This document shows, piece by piece, positions 34,059 to 42,493 of a DNA stretch of 64,000 nt. This DNA is from Pseudomonas kilonensis (GTDB lineage Bacteria > Pseudomonadota > Gammaproteobacteria > Pseudomonadales > Pseudomonadaceae). Where the stretch lies: contig NZ_LHVH01000024.1 of assembly GCF_001269885.1 (NCBI RefSeq), positions 310,001-374,000 on the forward strand, written 5' to 3'. A program made the translations under genes and the position numbers. Numbering within the stretch: position 1 is the first letter of the stretch; the number at the start of each line of letters is the position of its first letter. The notes under the pieces are model-generated. The model searched no databases. It saw only the letters and a program-made list of their open reading frames with translations, and had not been told where the DNA came from.

Positions 34059-34777
34059 GGCGATGGTTGAGCGGCAGCAAACAAGCGCAGCACCATCGGC
34101 CGTAAATTATTGGGGTGCAGCTCGCACAAACAGACCAACTCATCCCCCGATGCGTAAAAAGGATTTCTTTCCAGAAAATACAAGACGTTTGCCAGACGCA
34201 GGTGAGGCGCAGGAACACGTGCCAATTCCGTGCTCAGCCGACCTTGTGGAACCTTGAAGGACAGGACACCCGTTTTCGGATCATAGGCCTCACCAAAACG
34301 ATCGATCGCCAAGTGGTCCATCAGCGCCTGGACGCCAGAATCCGTCATTGCCCCGACTCGGGGTGAATAGTTCAACGCCATGGCGCCTAAATAACGGTAC
34401 GTTCGGTGACCCTTGCAGATCAGAAACCAATAGAGAGGGATTTCAGACTGCTCCTGCCAGATTTCCCCCGCCAGTCGCATCCAGGCGAAGGCCAGTTGCT
34501 GGCTCCCCCAGTGTTCACGATCAATGATGGTATCGCCCGAAAAAATCACCCTGATCGGTTTGCCAGACCAGGTTTTTTCATAAAGTTTGAGCGTGGTGAA
34601 TCCGACGATTACTTCACCCGCATCCCGTAATACGATGCAGTGGGTTTTTTCCTTGAAGTCCTGATCAAACCTTGCTCGCGAGGTGTCGTCGTAGGACGCA
34701 GAATAGATCTCGAACATCCGATCAATATCATTCAGATGCAGATGGGCGCATTCAACGGAGGTTGCACTCAAACTCAT
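34052..34777 (-). CDS. GNAT-like protein
   Basis: The start at 34777 (MSLSATSVECAHLHLNDIDR) has AAGG upstream; a longer frame to 34840 is possible. The 241-residue protein has FKEKTHCIVLRDAGEVIVGF then TTLKLYEKTW, a GNAT beta core, but I see no classic R/Q-x-x-G-x-G/A acetyl-CoA loop, so the fold may be altered. It is the first gene of a two-gene operon with the larger GNAT-like gene. It diverges from the PAP2-desaturase gene, with promoters in the 111-base gap. Confidence 0.62.
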   Translation of the reverse strand: MSLSATSVECAHLHLNDIDRMFEIYSASYDDTSRARFDQDFKEKTHCIVLRDAGEVIVGFTTLKLYEKTWSGKPIRVIFSGDTIIDREHWGSQQLAFAWMRLAGEIWQEQSEIPLYWFLICKGHRTYRYLGAMALNYSPRVGAMTDSGVQALMDHLAIDRFGEAYDPKTGVLSFKVPQGRLSTELARVPAPHLRLANVLYFLERNPFYASGDELVCLCELHPNNLRPMVLRLFAAAQPSPC

Positions 34778-34888
34778 GGAGACCTTCAGCATCGCAAGCA
34801 AGGGGGGACGGATATTGGCCAGATCAATCGGCCAATGCAACGTAGACTTCCATTCATCGCCCTCCTCGTTTACCCAGGCGCCTTGATC

Positions 34889-36349
34889 ATGTCATCCACT
34901 GTCGCACACCATCCTGTCAATGCCTTACGGGTGACCCGCCCCGTCAGTTGGCTGCTGGCCTACACCGTTGTGACGGGGGTCCTGTATTTTCTCGTCACGC
35001 ACTTCCCGATGGGGCCGGTACGGGTTATTCAGCCCGGCGGTATCGATGCGCACATTGCGCAACTGCCCTACACACTCCCCTTGTACCTTAGCTATCTATT
35101 GATCATGCCCGCGCTCGTGTTTCTAGGGCGTCGCCGCGACTGGCTGTTACCGGTTTTTTTTGCCGGGGCCCTGGCCTCTGGAACCTGCTTGGTGAGCCAC
35201 CTGTTCTGGCCAACCCTTATTGAGCGCCCGGATAGCCCGTCGCAGTGGCTAACGTGGTTCTACAGCGTCGACTCACCGCTGGCGGCGTCACCCAGTGGAC
35301 ATGTGGCATTGCCGGTGGCTATCAGCGTTGTGCTGGGTTATCTGCGTGTCCGCCAGGTATGGACCTTCGCGCTGTGGAGCCTGATGCTGGTAATCACTGT
35401 GTTGACGACAGGCCAGCATGTGCTGCTCGATGCGGTCTATGGAGCAATCATTGGCGGGGCAGCGGGTTTGACAACCATCACGCTGAGTCGCCTCAAGGTG
35501 GATTTGCGCACCCTGGCGGCCATCCTGCTTGAATGGTTGTGCATCATCGTGACGTTGCGCATTGCGCTGTATGCCGCGGACTGGCGTTTCTATTGCCTGG
35601 CGTTTGTCATCATTGCCGCGCGCCAACATGCACTGTTCATTCTGTACCACGACGCGACTCACTATCACCTGACGCGTCATCGCGGTATCAATGACTTTTT
35701 GATCAACGTGGCCATCGGTGTTCCGGGTACGGTGCCCATTGAGTTCTATCGGCCACTGCACCTCGAGCATCATCAGCACACGGGATCAACGAAAGATCCG
35801 GAGCGGCGCTTTCTTTATCACCAGCAGCCGTGGAACTTCCGACCACTGTCCGGGAAATTATTGCTCAGGCAATTGCTGGGGGATCTGTTCATCATCAATA
35901 CGCTGCGCAATCTGCGCGCCTACAGAGAGGCAGGCGGGGCATCACCGAAGATGACCCGGCCGATCGCCGCTGCGGGCATTATCTGGCTCGCCCTCTTGTC
36001 GTTCATCACCTGGCAAACCAGCGCCCAGACCATGATGCTTATCGTGCTGTTATGGTTTTTGCCACTTGCCACTTTGGGAACGCTACTACAGAAAATTCGT
36101 AGCATCGCCGAACACAGTGGCGGGCCTGATGTAACCCCAGGCTGGCAGCAATGGACTTACGCATGGAAAGTGGGATGTGTCGGAAGGTTTTTCATTTGGC
36201 CTTATCACATCAATCTGCATCTGCATCATCATCGCAGCGCCAACCATCCATGGCATGTGCTTCCAAGCCTGCTGAGGACCGACGAGCGTTTAATGGACTC
36301 GCGTACGCTGCTTTCCCTGCTCTGGTCTGGGTCGAAGCAAAAAAGCTGA
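34889..36349 (+). CDS. PAP2-like phosphatase fused to a fatty-acid desaturase
   Basis: ATG at 34889 (MSSTVAHHPVN) is used; Met at 34835 is also possible. The 486-residue protein is a fusion. The first half (about 20-205) has six membrane segments with PAP2 active-site text SPSGHVALP and HVLLDAVYG. The second half (about 210-486) has desaturase His boxes HDATHYH, HLEHHQHTG and HLHHHRSANH. PAP2 enzymes remove phosphate from lipid phosphates; the desaturase half would oxidise the acyl chain. I know of no common protein with this order. It is set beside the GNAT operon and belongs to the same cluster. Confidence 0.85.
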   Translation: MSSTVAHHPVNALRVTRPVSWLLAYTVVTGVLYFLVTHFPMGPVRVIQPGGIDAHIAQLPYTLPLYLSYLLIMPALVFLGRRRDWLLPVFFAGALASGTCLVSHLFWPTLIERPDSPSQWLTWFYSVDSPLAASPSGHVALPVAISVVLGYLRVRQVWTFALWSLMLVITVLTTGQHVLLDAVYGAIIGGAAGLTTITLSRLKVDLRTLAAILLEWLCIIVTLRIALYAADWRFYCLAFVIIAARQHALFILYHDATHYHLTRHRGINDFLINVAIGVPGTVPIEFYRPLHLEHHQHTGSTKDPERRFLYHQQPWNFRPLSGKLLLRQLLGDLFIINTLRNLRAYREAGGASPKMTRPIAAAGIIWLALLSFITWQTSAQTMMLIVLLWFLPLATLGTLLQKIRSIAEHSGGPDVTPGWQQWTYAWKVGCVGRFFIWPYHINLHLHHHRSANHPWHVLPSLLRTDERLMDSRTLLSLLWSGSKQKS

Positions 36350-36499
36350 TTCAACCCTCTTTCGGCGTCGCGCTTCGGACTTCCCACGCGAACATAGCGG
36401 TGCAACAGCAGCCTGATCAGCACTTGCGCCCCTTCTCATGGTCTACCGCAAGCCACCAATGGCACCACCTGCACACATCCACCCCGGAGACACCCTCAC

Positions 36500-36751
36500 A
36501 TGAGAATGGCTGCCATGTTTGTACTCACCTGGATTGGCTTCACCTCAGCCGGTGCATTTGCCGGTGATCGGAACCAGGACTATCGAGAGGCAAACAGGCG
36601 CCACTGGGAACACCAGCGGGAAATGAATAGAGCAGAAGACAGGAAACACCGCGAGCGCCATGAGGAGAGGGAGCGGGACGAGCGCAAGCATTATGAAGAA
36701 ATGGAGCGGGAAGAGGCCAGGCGTAGGGCGCAGTACTATCAGGAGCGGTAG
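36500..36751 (+). CDS. Small secreted, highly charged protein
   Basis: The 83-residue protein has a signal peptide (MAAMFVLTWIGFTSAGAFA, cleaved near AFAG). After it comes a mature part made almost wholly of Glu, Arg, Lys, His and Asp (for example EERERDERKHYEEMEREEAR), which would form one long helix. I do not know the family. It follows the PAP2-desaturase gene by 150 bases and may be separate from it. The AraC remnant begins just after it. Confidence 0.6.
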   Translation: MRMAAMFVLTWIGFTSAGAFAGDRNQDYREANRRHWEHQREMNRAEDRKHRERHEERERDERKHYEEMEREEARRRAQYYQER

Positions 36752-36772
36752 AAAGCCTCCCCTCAGGGGCAA

Positions 36773-36801
36773 ACCACAATTTGATAACCGTGGCCTGACC
36801 C
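36773..36801. repeat. 29-bp direct repeat, copy 1
   Basis: ACCACAATTTGATAACCGTGG then CCTGACCC matches the copy at 37119-37147 with 4 differences. The CCAC...GTGG arms can pair into a hairpin. Confidence 0.7.
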
Positions 36802-37130
36802 TGATTTTGCATGCCGATCCGGCGCGTTCTTGGACGGTCGAGAACCTTGCCAAAATCGCGGGTGTTTCTCGCTCGACCTTCGCTTTGCGATTCAAGCAAA
36901 AATCTGGTGTCACCCCTTTAGAGTACGTCTTGCGCTGGCGCATGCAATTAGCTACGAGATTGTTGAAAACAAACCACACCACCATTTCGTCCATAGCACA
37001 AAAGCTGGGCTATGACTCCGACAGTGCTTTTAGCCACGCTTTCAAGCGCATCATGACCTGTTCGCCTCGTGAATACAGAGAGAGCAGCTCCATATCCCCG
37101 CAGGAAAATCGGGACCAGACCATAATTTGA
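36790..37130 (+). pseudogene. C-terminal fragment of an AraC-family regulator
   Basis: The frame keeps the two HTHs of AraC regulators: ENLAKIAGVSRSTFALRFKQ and TTISSIAQKLGYDSDSAFSH, then AFKRIMTCSPREYR. The N-terminal cupin and ligand domain is missing; the frame instead begins inside the repeat and the small charged gene. It is probably a 5'-truncated remnant. A 29-bp repeat lies on each side, the second one overlapping its stop, so the fragment may have moved or been left by recombination. Confidence 0.7.
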
Positions 37131-37147
37131 TAACCATGGCCTGCCCC
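37119..37147. repeat. 29-bp direct repeat, copy 2
   Basis: ACCATAATTTGATAACCATGG then CCTGCCCC is the partner of 36773-36801, 346 bases away. Here the arms are CCAT and ATGG, so both sides of the stem changed together. Confidence 0.7.
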
Positions 37148-37207
37148 CCGATCCCCCCCCTTCTTCACGCACGGGTTGCGCCTGCCCATACGTCTGGCTG
37201 AAGTTAG

Positions 37208-38257
37208 CTACAGGCTCATGAGCTCACGTTTTGCGTCGTCTACACTTTGAGGAGTAAGCGTTGTTGCGGAATGAAGAAACGGTCCGCGTGCGACGCCATG
37301 CAACAAAGTAACAAACCCTTCCCACTCTGTTACATACTGGTTTAGCCTTATGAAATCCGCAACTTTTGCCGCTTCTGTAGTATTCGCTTCAGAGTAATAA
37401 GTATCAAGCCATACCCTTAGCAACCCCCTGACAGCGTCACTGCTCCGCTCGCCAGTTCGACTTGCTATATAATTTCTAACCTCTCGATATGAAAGGCTTT
37501 CGACTTCCACCCCCTTTCCTTTGGCGCACTCATACAGGGAAAACACTTGCTCCCTCAATTCTCTCGCATGATCTTCTTGATCTATCCAGCCCTGATCAAA
37601 TTCAGAAAATTTACTTTGTGCGCAGTACATTGTCAGCAACGTCATGAGGTGTATTTTTTCAGAAAACACATATCTGTAATTATCTTTAATTTTGATTTTT
37701 TCAAGTTCGGCCAGAATCTTACGCGCTTGGGGATATGCTCCCTCGAACGCCGCAGGATCTCGCCTCCAGCAGGTTTCTATTGCTGCGTGACTTTTGCCAT
37801 GTGTTAAGCAAGGGTATTGAGCGGCGAGATCGCTCAACTTCTTATTGGCTATTGAATATTGATCCGATGCTAATCGATTGGTTTCTACAAGGGCAATCTC
37901 ATTGAGACTCACGCCCTTATCGACCAACTCAAATTTATATGAAGACCTCATTTCATAGCTGTTTGGTTTCTCCCGATGCCTTGCCATAAGGGACAGTTCA
38001 GTCGACAAAGTATTCGGCGCCTCCCAGGAAAATTCGCCATTTTTTTTAGTAGTCACTTCAGACATCCCTAAGCCACCGGACGGAGTGTTTTCACTTAAAA
38101 TAATCACAGCACTATTTTCGGAAGCTCTTTCCGGTGGCTTGAGGGATTTGTAAGAAGGGTAAACAGTAACCCACCCAGTAACTTCAGCCCCCCGTGCGTA
38201 GGGGCCAAGACCCAAAGTAAAAACGAGAACGACAACTAACATTTTATCCACAAACAC
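37208..38257 (-). CDS. Exported protein of unknown function
   Basis: The frame start at 38257 is a GTG inside the end of the lipoprotein gene; an ATG at 38242 is also possible. The 349-residue protein has a signal peptide (MLVVVLVFTLGLGPYARGA) and a mature N-terminus like a beta-domain (VTGWVTVYPSYKSLKPP, then AVIILSENTPSGGLG). A mostly helical part with two Cys follows. I do not recognise it. It is AT-rich, overlaps the upstream lipoprotein gene by 14 bases and is surely coexpressed with it. A periplasmic complex of the two is likely. Confidence 0.65.
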   Translation of the reverse strand: MFVDKMLVVVLVFTLGLGPYARGAEVTGWVTVYPSYKSLKPPERASENSAVIILSENTPSGGLGMSEVTTKKNGEFSWEAPNTLSTELSLMARHREKPNSYEMRSSYKFELVDKGVSLNEIALVETNRLASDQYSIANKKLSDLAAQYPCLTHGKSHAAIETCWRRDPAAFEGAYPQARKILAELEKIKIKDNYRYVFSEKIHLMTLLTMYCAQSKFSEFDQGWIDQEDHARELREQVFSLYECAKGKGVEVESLSYREVRNYIASRTGERSSDAVRGLLRVWLDTYYSEANTTEAAKVADFIRLNQYVTEWEGFVTLLHGVARGPFLHSATTLTPQSVDDAKRELMSL

Positions 38258-39476
38258 CCCCTTTCAATCTAAATTTTCTTTCCTCGAACTCAGGCTCTGG
38301 GTTGGCGTCCGCCCACAGAGTGACCTTATCGGAAGAATCAAGATGACAACCGGTTAACTCGCTCAATGTTGCTCTAATCATAGCCTTGTCATCATCACTA
38401 ACTTTTGTAGCAGCAGCCTGATCTCTTTCTAACGCGATTACTTGCTCCAAGCTTCTTTTAGTACGCAGCCGCCTAAGACGATCTATACTCGAATATGTTT
38501 TTGCGGCCCCAAGAACTGACGCAGCTGCGCTCTCAATGCTTGCCGCATTTTTTTGCTGGGAATCACTTAGCAACGACTGTAGATATAAAGATCGAGACGA
38601 CACCAATACCGGGACAATTGTTTGCGCGGTTGAAACGGTAACAGTGACGGTTGGAGAGGCTACAACTTGACCTTGGGAAATGACATTTTTTGAAGCAGGA
38701 TCAAAGGTTCCACTGAACGTATTCCAATACGAACTCGTGCTAATTTTATCTATAGGCCTACTTAGAAGAATAAAGCGCCCTCTCCTCAGCGGCGTAAGGT
38801 CTGAGCCGTATGAGTTATTGATAGTCTCGGAAGAGTAAAACTGCACTGTATAGTCAAGAAGCTGTCTGTTATCTCGATTCGAAAGAATCAACCCCGCTGC
38901 TTTTACACCCAAGCTAAAGGCAGCTTGATTCACTCCTGACGCTATTGGACTTAACGATTGGGAGATCTGGCTAACTTGGGCCAATGCATCTCGGGCCTCC
39001 TGATTTTTTTCAGCGTATACATCTATAACTCTAATGTGAAACAGAGGCGCTATTCGAGCATCCCAGCGCGGTTCAAAATACAGTAATAAATTTGAAAAAT
39101 TTAGCGCTTGGTCCGGATTAACACCTCTCTGGTACCAAGCGACAATTGGGGTGCTAGTTCCATTATCCGACGCCCCAACCTCTATCACGATAGCAATATC
39201 CATCGTCCGGGAGCTATCCGCACGCGGCAATGTGACGCTATCCAAAATTACGGATATTGGGCTGCCATGACTTATATCGGAGGATTCATCTGGACTTAAT
39301 GTATCCGAACGCGAAAGCTTATAAACATCATTCTCCTTATTTGGCGATACATAAAATACTCTATTATCAAAATAGTCGGGGGTATTTATTACATTTCTGT
39401 CACGCTCAGAAAACCCAGACCCCGCAGTACAACCTGCAACAAACAATACAAGCACAATGAGTGAAATATGGTTCAT
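38244..39476 (-). CDS. Lipoprotein of unknown function
   Basis: The 410-residue protein has a type II signal peptide with lipobox FVAGC and a start supported by GGGAGAAG. The mature part has no family I know. It starts with a beta-rich region (VFYVSPNKENDVYKLSRSDT), contains an alternating Ser/Ala helical region near 170-210 and ends CHLDSSDKVTLWADANPEPE. The AT-rich base use differs from the genes beyond it, suggesting transfer. It is coupled to the exported-protein gene downstream. Confidence 0.65.
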   Translation of the reverse strand: MNHISLIVLVLFVAGCTAGSGFSERDRNVINTPDYFDNRVFYVSPNKENDVYKLSRSDTLSPDESSDISHGSPISVILDSVTLPRADSSRTMDIAIVIEVGASDNGTSTPIVAWYQRGVNPDQALNFSNLLLYFEPRWDARIAPLFHIRVIDVYAEKNQEARDALAQVSQISQSLSPIASGVNQAAFSLGVKAAGLILSNRDNRQLLDYTVQFYSSETINNSYGSDLTPLRRGRFILLSRPIDKISTSSYWNTFSGTFDPASKNVISQGQVVASPTVTVTVSTAQTIVPVLVSSRSLYLQSLLSDSQQKNAASIESAAASVLGAAKTYSSIDRLRRLRTKRSLEQVIALERDQAAATKVSDDDKAMIRATLSELTGCHLDSSDKVTLWADANPEPEFEERKFRLKGGVCG

Positions 39477-40098
39477 ATCACTTCTCCCTGAAGAAACTTG
39501 TCTATTTTTATTCTAACCTGTCCATCATGTGCCGAGGGCTGAGGGTGTAGATGAGCTACCAGCTCATTTCCCCATCTTCTGTATAGGTGAGCAGATGACT
39601 GCGATTTTCTGAGAGTCGCGCTCTTGACCGACACATACCCTAATATGCAGACGCGCGAGACATATTTCTCTCTCCTGAGACTTTCAGATCAGCCAATAAA
39701 ACAGCATCGTTTCATCGTGCCGCACAGCCATCTGAACTCCAGACCTTTGCCAATTGCCACCTCTCTTTTCAAAGGAACATTATGTCCCTCATAACCACCT
39801 CCCCTTATGAATGCGCTTACTTTATTCAAGCTTCAATTTAGCCAAAGTCAATAGCGCTTCGCCATCGTTCGTTATGAGATTTTATGCAAGACGAATAAAC
39901 AGTTACTTCGATTTTGTATATCCGAAATTGAATCGTCGGAATTTGAGGAAAAAGTAAAACCGTTTTCGTTTCTAAGCCCCGCGTTGTACAGCGATCCAAA
40001 TAACATCCCCGCGACAAACTCCACCACTCCCTCTATCCTTACCCGCCCCAAGACATCGCACCACCCTGCCTCCCTCAATGGACTTACCGGAGACATCT
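39477..40098. other. Long AT-rich intergenic region
   Basis: This is a 622-base gap between divergent lipoprotein genes. It should hold both promoters. The only coding hint is a 19-residue frame at 39782. A minus frame at 39872-40096 overlaps the next gene and has no ribosome site. Confidence 0.4.
39782..39841 (+). CDS. Possible tiny ORF (19 residues)
   Basis: ATG at 39782 is preceded by AAAGGAACATT, a well-placed ribosome binding site, and is followed by 19 codons (MSLITTSPYECAYFIQASI) and TAG. It could be a small peptide, a leader or the stump of a lost gene. The support is only the site. Confidence 0.25.
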   Translation: MSLITTSPYECAYFIQASI

Positions 40099-41487
40099 GT
40101 GCAACGCCCTACTCTTCTCATCGCCTCAGTACTGCTAACCGCCTGCGCCAGCCAACAGCCACCAGCGGATAAGCAAGCCACCCTGCTCGCTCAGCCGTTG
40201 ACGCCCAACAGCCTGATGCGCGAAGGCGACGTCATCAACTTCCAGGTGTTCGCCCCCCGCGAACCGAACTTACCCTTCTGGCAAACGGTTCAGTTTTCGG
40301 CGGCCTGCTCCAGGCCCCAGGTCAACCTGGTTTACTCGTTCATGCTCCGCCGCTCCTACGCCAACAATAGCGGCCGCTATGCCCCGCCAACAGCGTTGCC
40401 CGAGCGTTATCACGCCACGCTGATGAACAACCGGGAGTTCACCCAAGCGTGTAAAAATCTCCCCGCTCCGGATTGGCGCCAGGTGATGAAGGGGGACGCT
40501 GAACGGTGGCTGTTGCTGGATAACAGCAGCGTGCGCAAAAGCGGTAAACAGGTGCAATTCTGGATGGCGTACGACGAGCCACAGACCCGCCTGAACCCGC
40601 TGAGTAACTCTCCTTTCACGCAGACCCGCGAGCAGTACACGCTGGACTGCGCAGCGCGAAACGTCACGCTGTTGGCCCGTTATTACCTCAATGCCAATAA
40701 CGAGGTCACTGACGGGAAAATCGAGATGTTTCCCGAGGCCAAGGCGATGACATCAGCCGACCAGGATCAGTTGAAGGTGTTTGAACTCGTGTGCAACGCG
40801 CCGACGACCATCGCCACTCTGCCGACGTTCAAGTCACGTACCAAAGCACCGATCGCGGCGGATGCCCTGCCCGACATCAACCCCGGAGTGTTGAGGAGCA
40901 TTGAGCAACTGCACATGCCGGCCCCGGCCAAGACGCTGACTTACATTGAGTTGTCAGGCACCGCCAGTCATTCCCAAGAGAGTTGGCCGGAGCGTACTGA
41001 GTATTTTCTGTCCACTGACCCTGTGACCGGGCAGCTGCGCATTGTTCACAAAAGCGAAAACCTCAATGGCCGCCAGATCAACTGGCGCGGCCTGATCAGG
41101 CTATCAGGCACAGAGCAGGCCACGCACTCCGAGAACACCGAGGTGGTCGACAGCCTGAGTTTCCGTGGCGATTGGCAGCGTATGCCTGTGGGCGGTCAAC
41201 TGGGCTTCACCCGCCAGGGCAGCCTCACCAGCAATCTGATCGGCACCGTGGGCAAGGAACCGAAAACCTTCGACTGCACCGTCGACAGTGAAGGGCCAGC
41301 CAAACGACTGAACCCAGCCTTGAGCGGTAACGCCAAGGCGTTGAGCTGCCGTGAACAGCGCCCAAGCTCAACAGTCGTGCCGCTGAAGCACTATTACTAC
41401 TTGGTTGACTATGGGTTCTTCTATCACGCCAGTACTGACAAAAATGACTCGGTATCCATCGACATGCATGTGCAGAGCGTGAAGTGA
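40099..41487 (+). CDS. Lipoprotein with adhesin-E-like domain
   Basis: The GTG at 40099, with GGAG just before, gives MQRPTLLIASVLLTACASQQ: a type II signal peptide with lipobox LTAC. An earlier start at 40078 lacks this n-region. The 462-residue protein has in its middle KQVQFWMAYDEPQT... and EQYTLDCAARNVTLLARYYL, which matches the surface-adhesin E (PF16747-like) pattern of a Trp/Phe strand and a conserved Cys. A second, weaker copy may lie near the end (KTFDCTVDS). It is probably anchored in the outer membrane. Its role in adhesion is inferred. Confidence 0.72.
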   Translation: MQRPTLLIASVLLTACASQQPPADKQATLLAQPLTPNSLMREGDVINFQVFAPREPNLPFWQTVQFSAACSRPQVNLVYSFMLRRSYANNSGRYAPPTALPERYHATLMNNREFTQACKNLPAPDWRQVMKGDAERWLLLDNSSVRKSGKQVQFWMAYDEPQTRLNPLSNSPFTQTREQYTLDCAARNVTLLARYYLNANNEVTDGKIEMFPEAKAMTSADQDQLKVFELVCNAPTTIATLPTFKSRTKAPIAADALPDINPGVLRSIEQLHMPAPAKTLTYIELSGTASHSQESWPERTEYFLSTDPVTGQLRIVHKSENLNGRQINWRGLIRLSGTEQATHSENTEVVDSLSFRGDWQRMPVGGQLGFTRQGSLTSNLIGTVGKEPKTFDCTVDSEGPAKRLNPALSGNAKALSCREQRPSSTVVPLKHYYYLVDYGFFYHASTDKNDSVSIDMHVQSVK

Positions 41488-41497
41488 GTGAAGGTCT

Positions 41498-41523
41498 GCG
41501 GGACCGGCTTTCGCCGGTTCCGC
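41498..41523. terminator. Strong GC hairpin between convergent genes
   Basis: GCGGGACCGGC-TTTC-GCCGGTTCCGC is a near-perfect stem with a 4-base loop, placed just after the lipoprotein gene and 5 bases before the end of the converging solute-binding gene. There is no T-run. Confidence 0.5.
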
Positions 41524-41527
41524 GCGC

Positions 41528-42277
41528 TCACCGCCCAACCGCCCCCTCATACCGCCGCTGAATCCGCTCCAATTCCCCTGAACGCCGCAACTTCTCCAAC
41601 GCACTGGCCCACGCCTCCACCACTTCATCGTCACTGTCAGGGCTGAAGGCGATGTACAGCGATGAGCGATACAGCTCGATAGGGATCCGTCGCAAGGTGC
41701 CCGGCGCGATGCTCAACTGACGGCTGTAATAGGCCACGCCCGCGTCGGTGTCGCCGATGATGATGTTGGTGCGCCCGGCGAGCAGCATGCGGTAGAGCAG
41801 CTTGCTCTCGGTGGCGCTTTTGTCCAGGTTGTTGAAGCCCAGCGACTGCAGCCTCTGGGGCACCAGGCCGGCGTGGCGCGTAGTGATCTGGGGGGCGTTC
41901 AGGAGTTGTTCCAAGGTGTCCAGTGGGGGCGTATTGGCCAGTTGATAGGGGTGGATGGACTCTTCCACGATCGGGCCGACCCATTTGTACAACGGCTCGC
42001 GCTCCGGCGTGCGAAACATGGAGTACATGATGGTCTTGGGCCGGTTCCTCAGCATCTGGCTCGCTCGCATACTCGGCTGCAACAGCACCTCGAAGTCATT
42101 CCCGGTCAGCGCCATGATGGCCCGGACGATCTCGGTGATCATGCCGGTGAGCTGGTTGTTTTCCTGGTAGTTGTACGGTGCCCACTCTTCGGTGACGACT
42201 TGATACTCCTCGGCCCCGGCATCAACCGTGCCGAGCAATAGGCAGAGCAGCGCTGCAGCCGGTGTCGAATGTCTCAC
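41528..42277 (-). CDS. Periplasmic amino-acid-type solute-binding protein
   Basis: The 249-residue protein has a signal peptide (AAALLCLLLGTVDAGAEE) and the SBP_bac_3 pattern: YQVVTEEWAPYNYQENNQLT then GMITEIVRAIMA, and later GDTDAGVAYYSRQL. There are no permease or ATPase genes beside it, so it may serve as an orphan receptor or be one of the many lone binding proteins of pseudomonads. A GC hairpin separates it from the converging lipoprotein gene. Confidence 0.85.
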   Translation of the reverse strand: MRHSTPAAALLCLLLGTVDAGAEEYQVVTEEWAPYNYQENNQLTGMITEIVRAIMALTGNDFEVLLQPSMRASQMLRNRPKTIMYSMFRTPEREPLYKWVGPIVEESIHPYQLANTPPLDTLEQLLNAPQITTRHAGLVPQRLQSLGFNNLDKSATESKLLYRMLLAGRTNIIIGDTDAGVAYYSRQLSIAPGTLRRIPIELYRSSLYIAFSPDSDDEVVEAWASALEKLRRSGELERIQRRYEGAVGR

Positions 42278-42493
42278 AGGTTCTCCCGGTGGGTTGTTCG
42301 GTGTTTGTGCATGGACGGGCCTGATTCAAGGGGGCAAGGTAAGCATAGACCCAAACACACGCCCAACTGTTGACGCAGTCCACATTCCGCCCCTTAGCAA
42401 CCCCCAGGCCTTGGTGTACGATCAGCGCGATCCGGATATCGGCCAGCGTACGCGGCGCTTCCCTTTCGCCCTTCTCCCTGTGATCCAGCCCAC

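Noticed and set aside
39872..40096. 74-residue minus-strand frame
   Set aside because: It overlaps the start of the lipoprotein gene and has no ribosome binding site.
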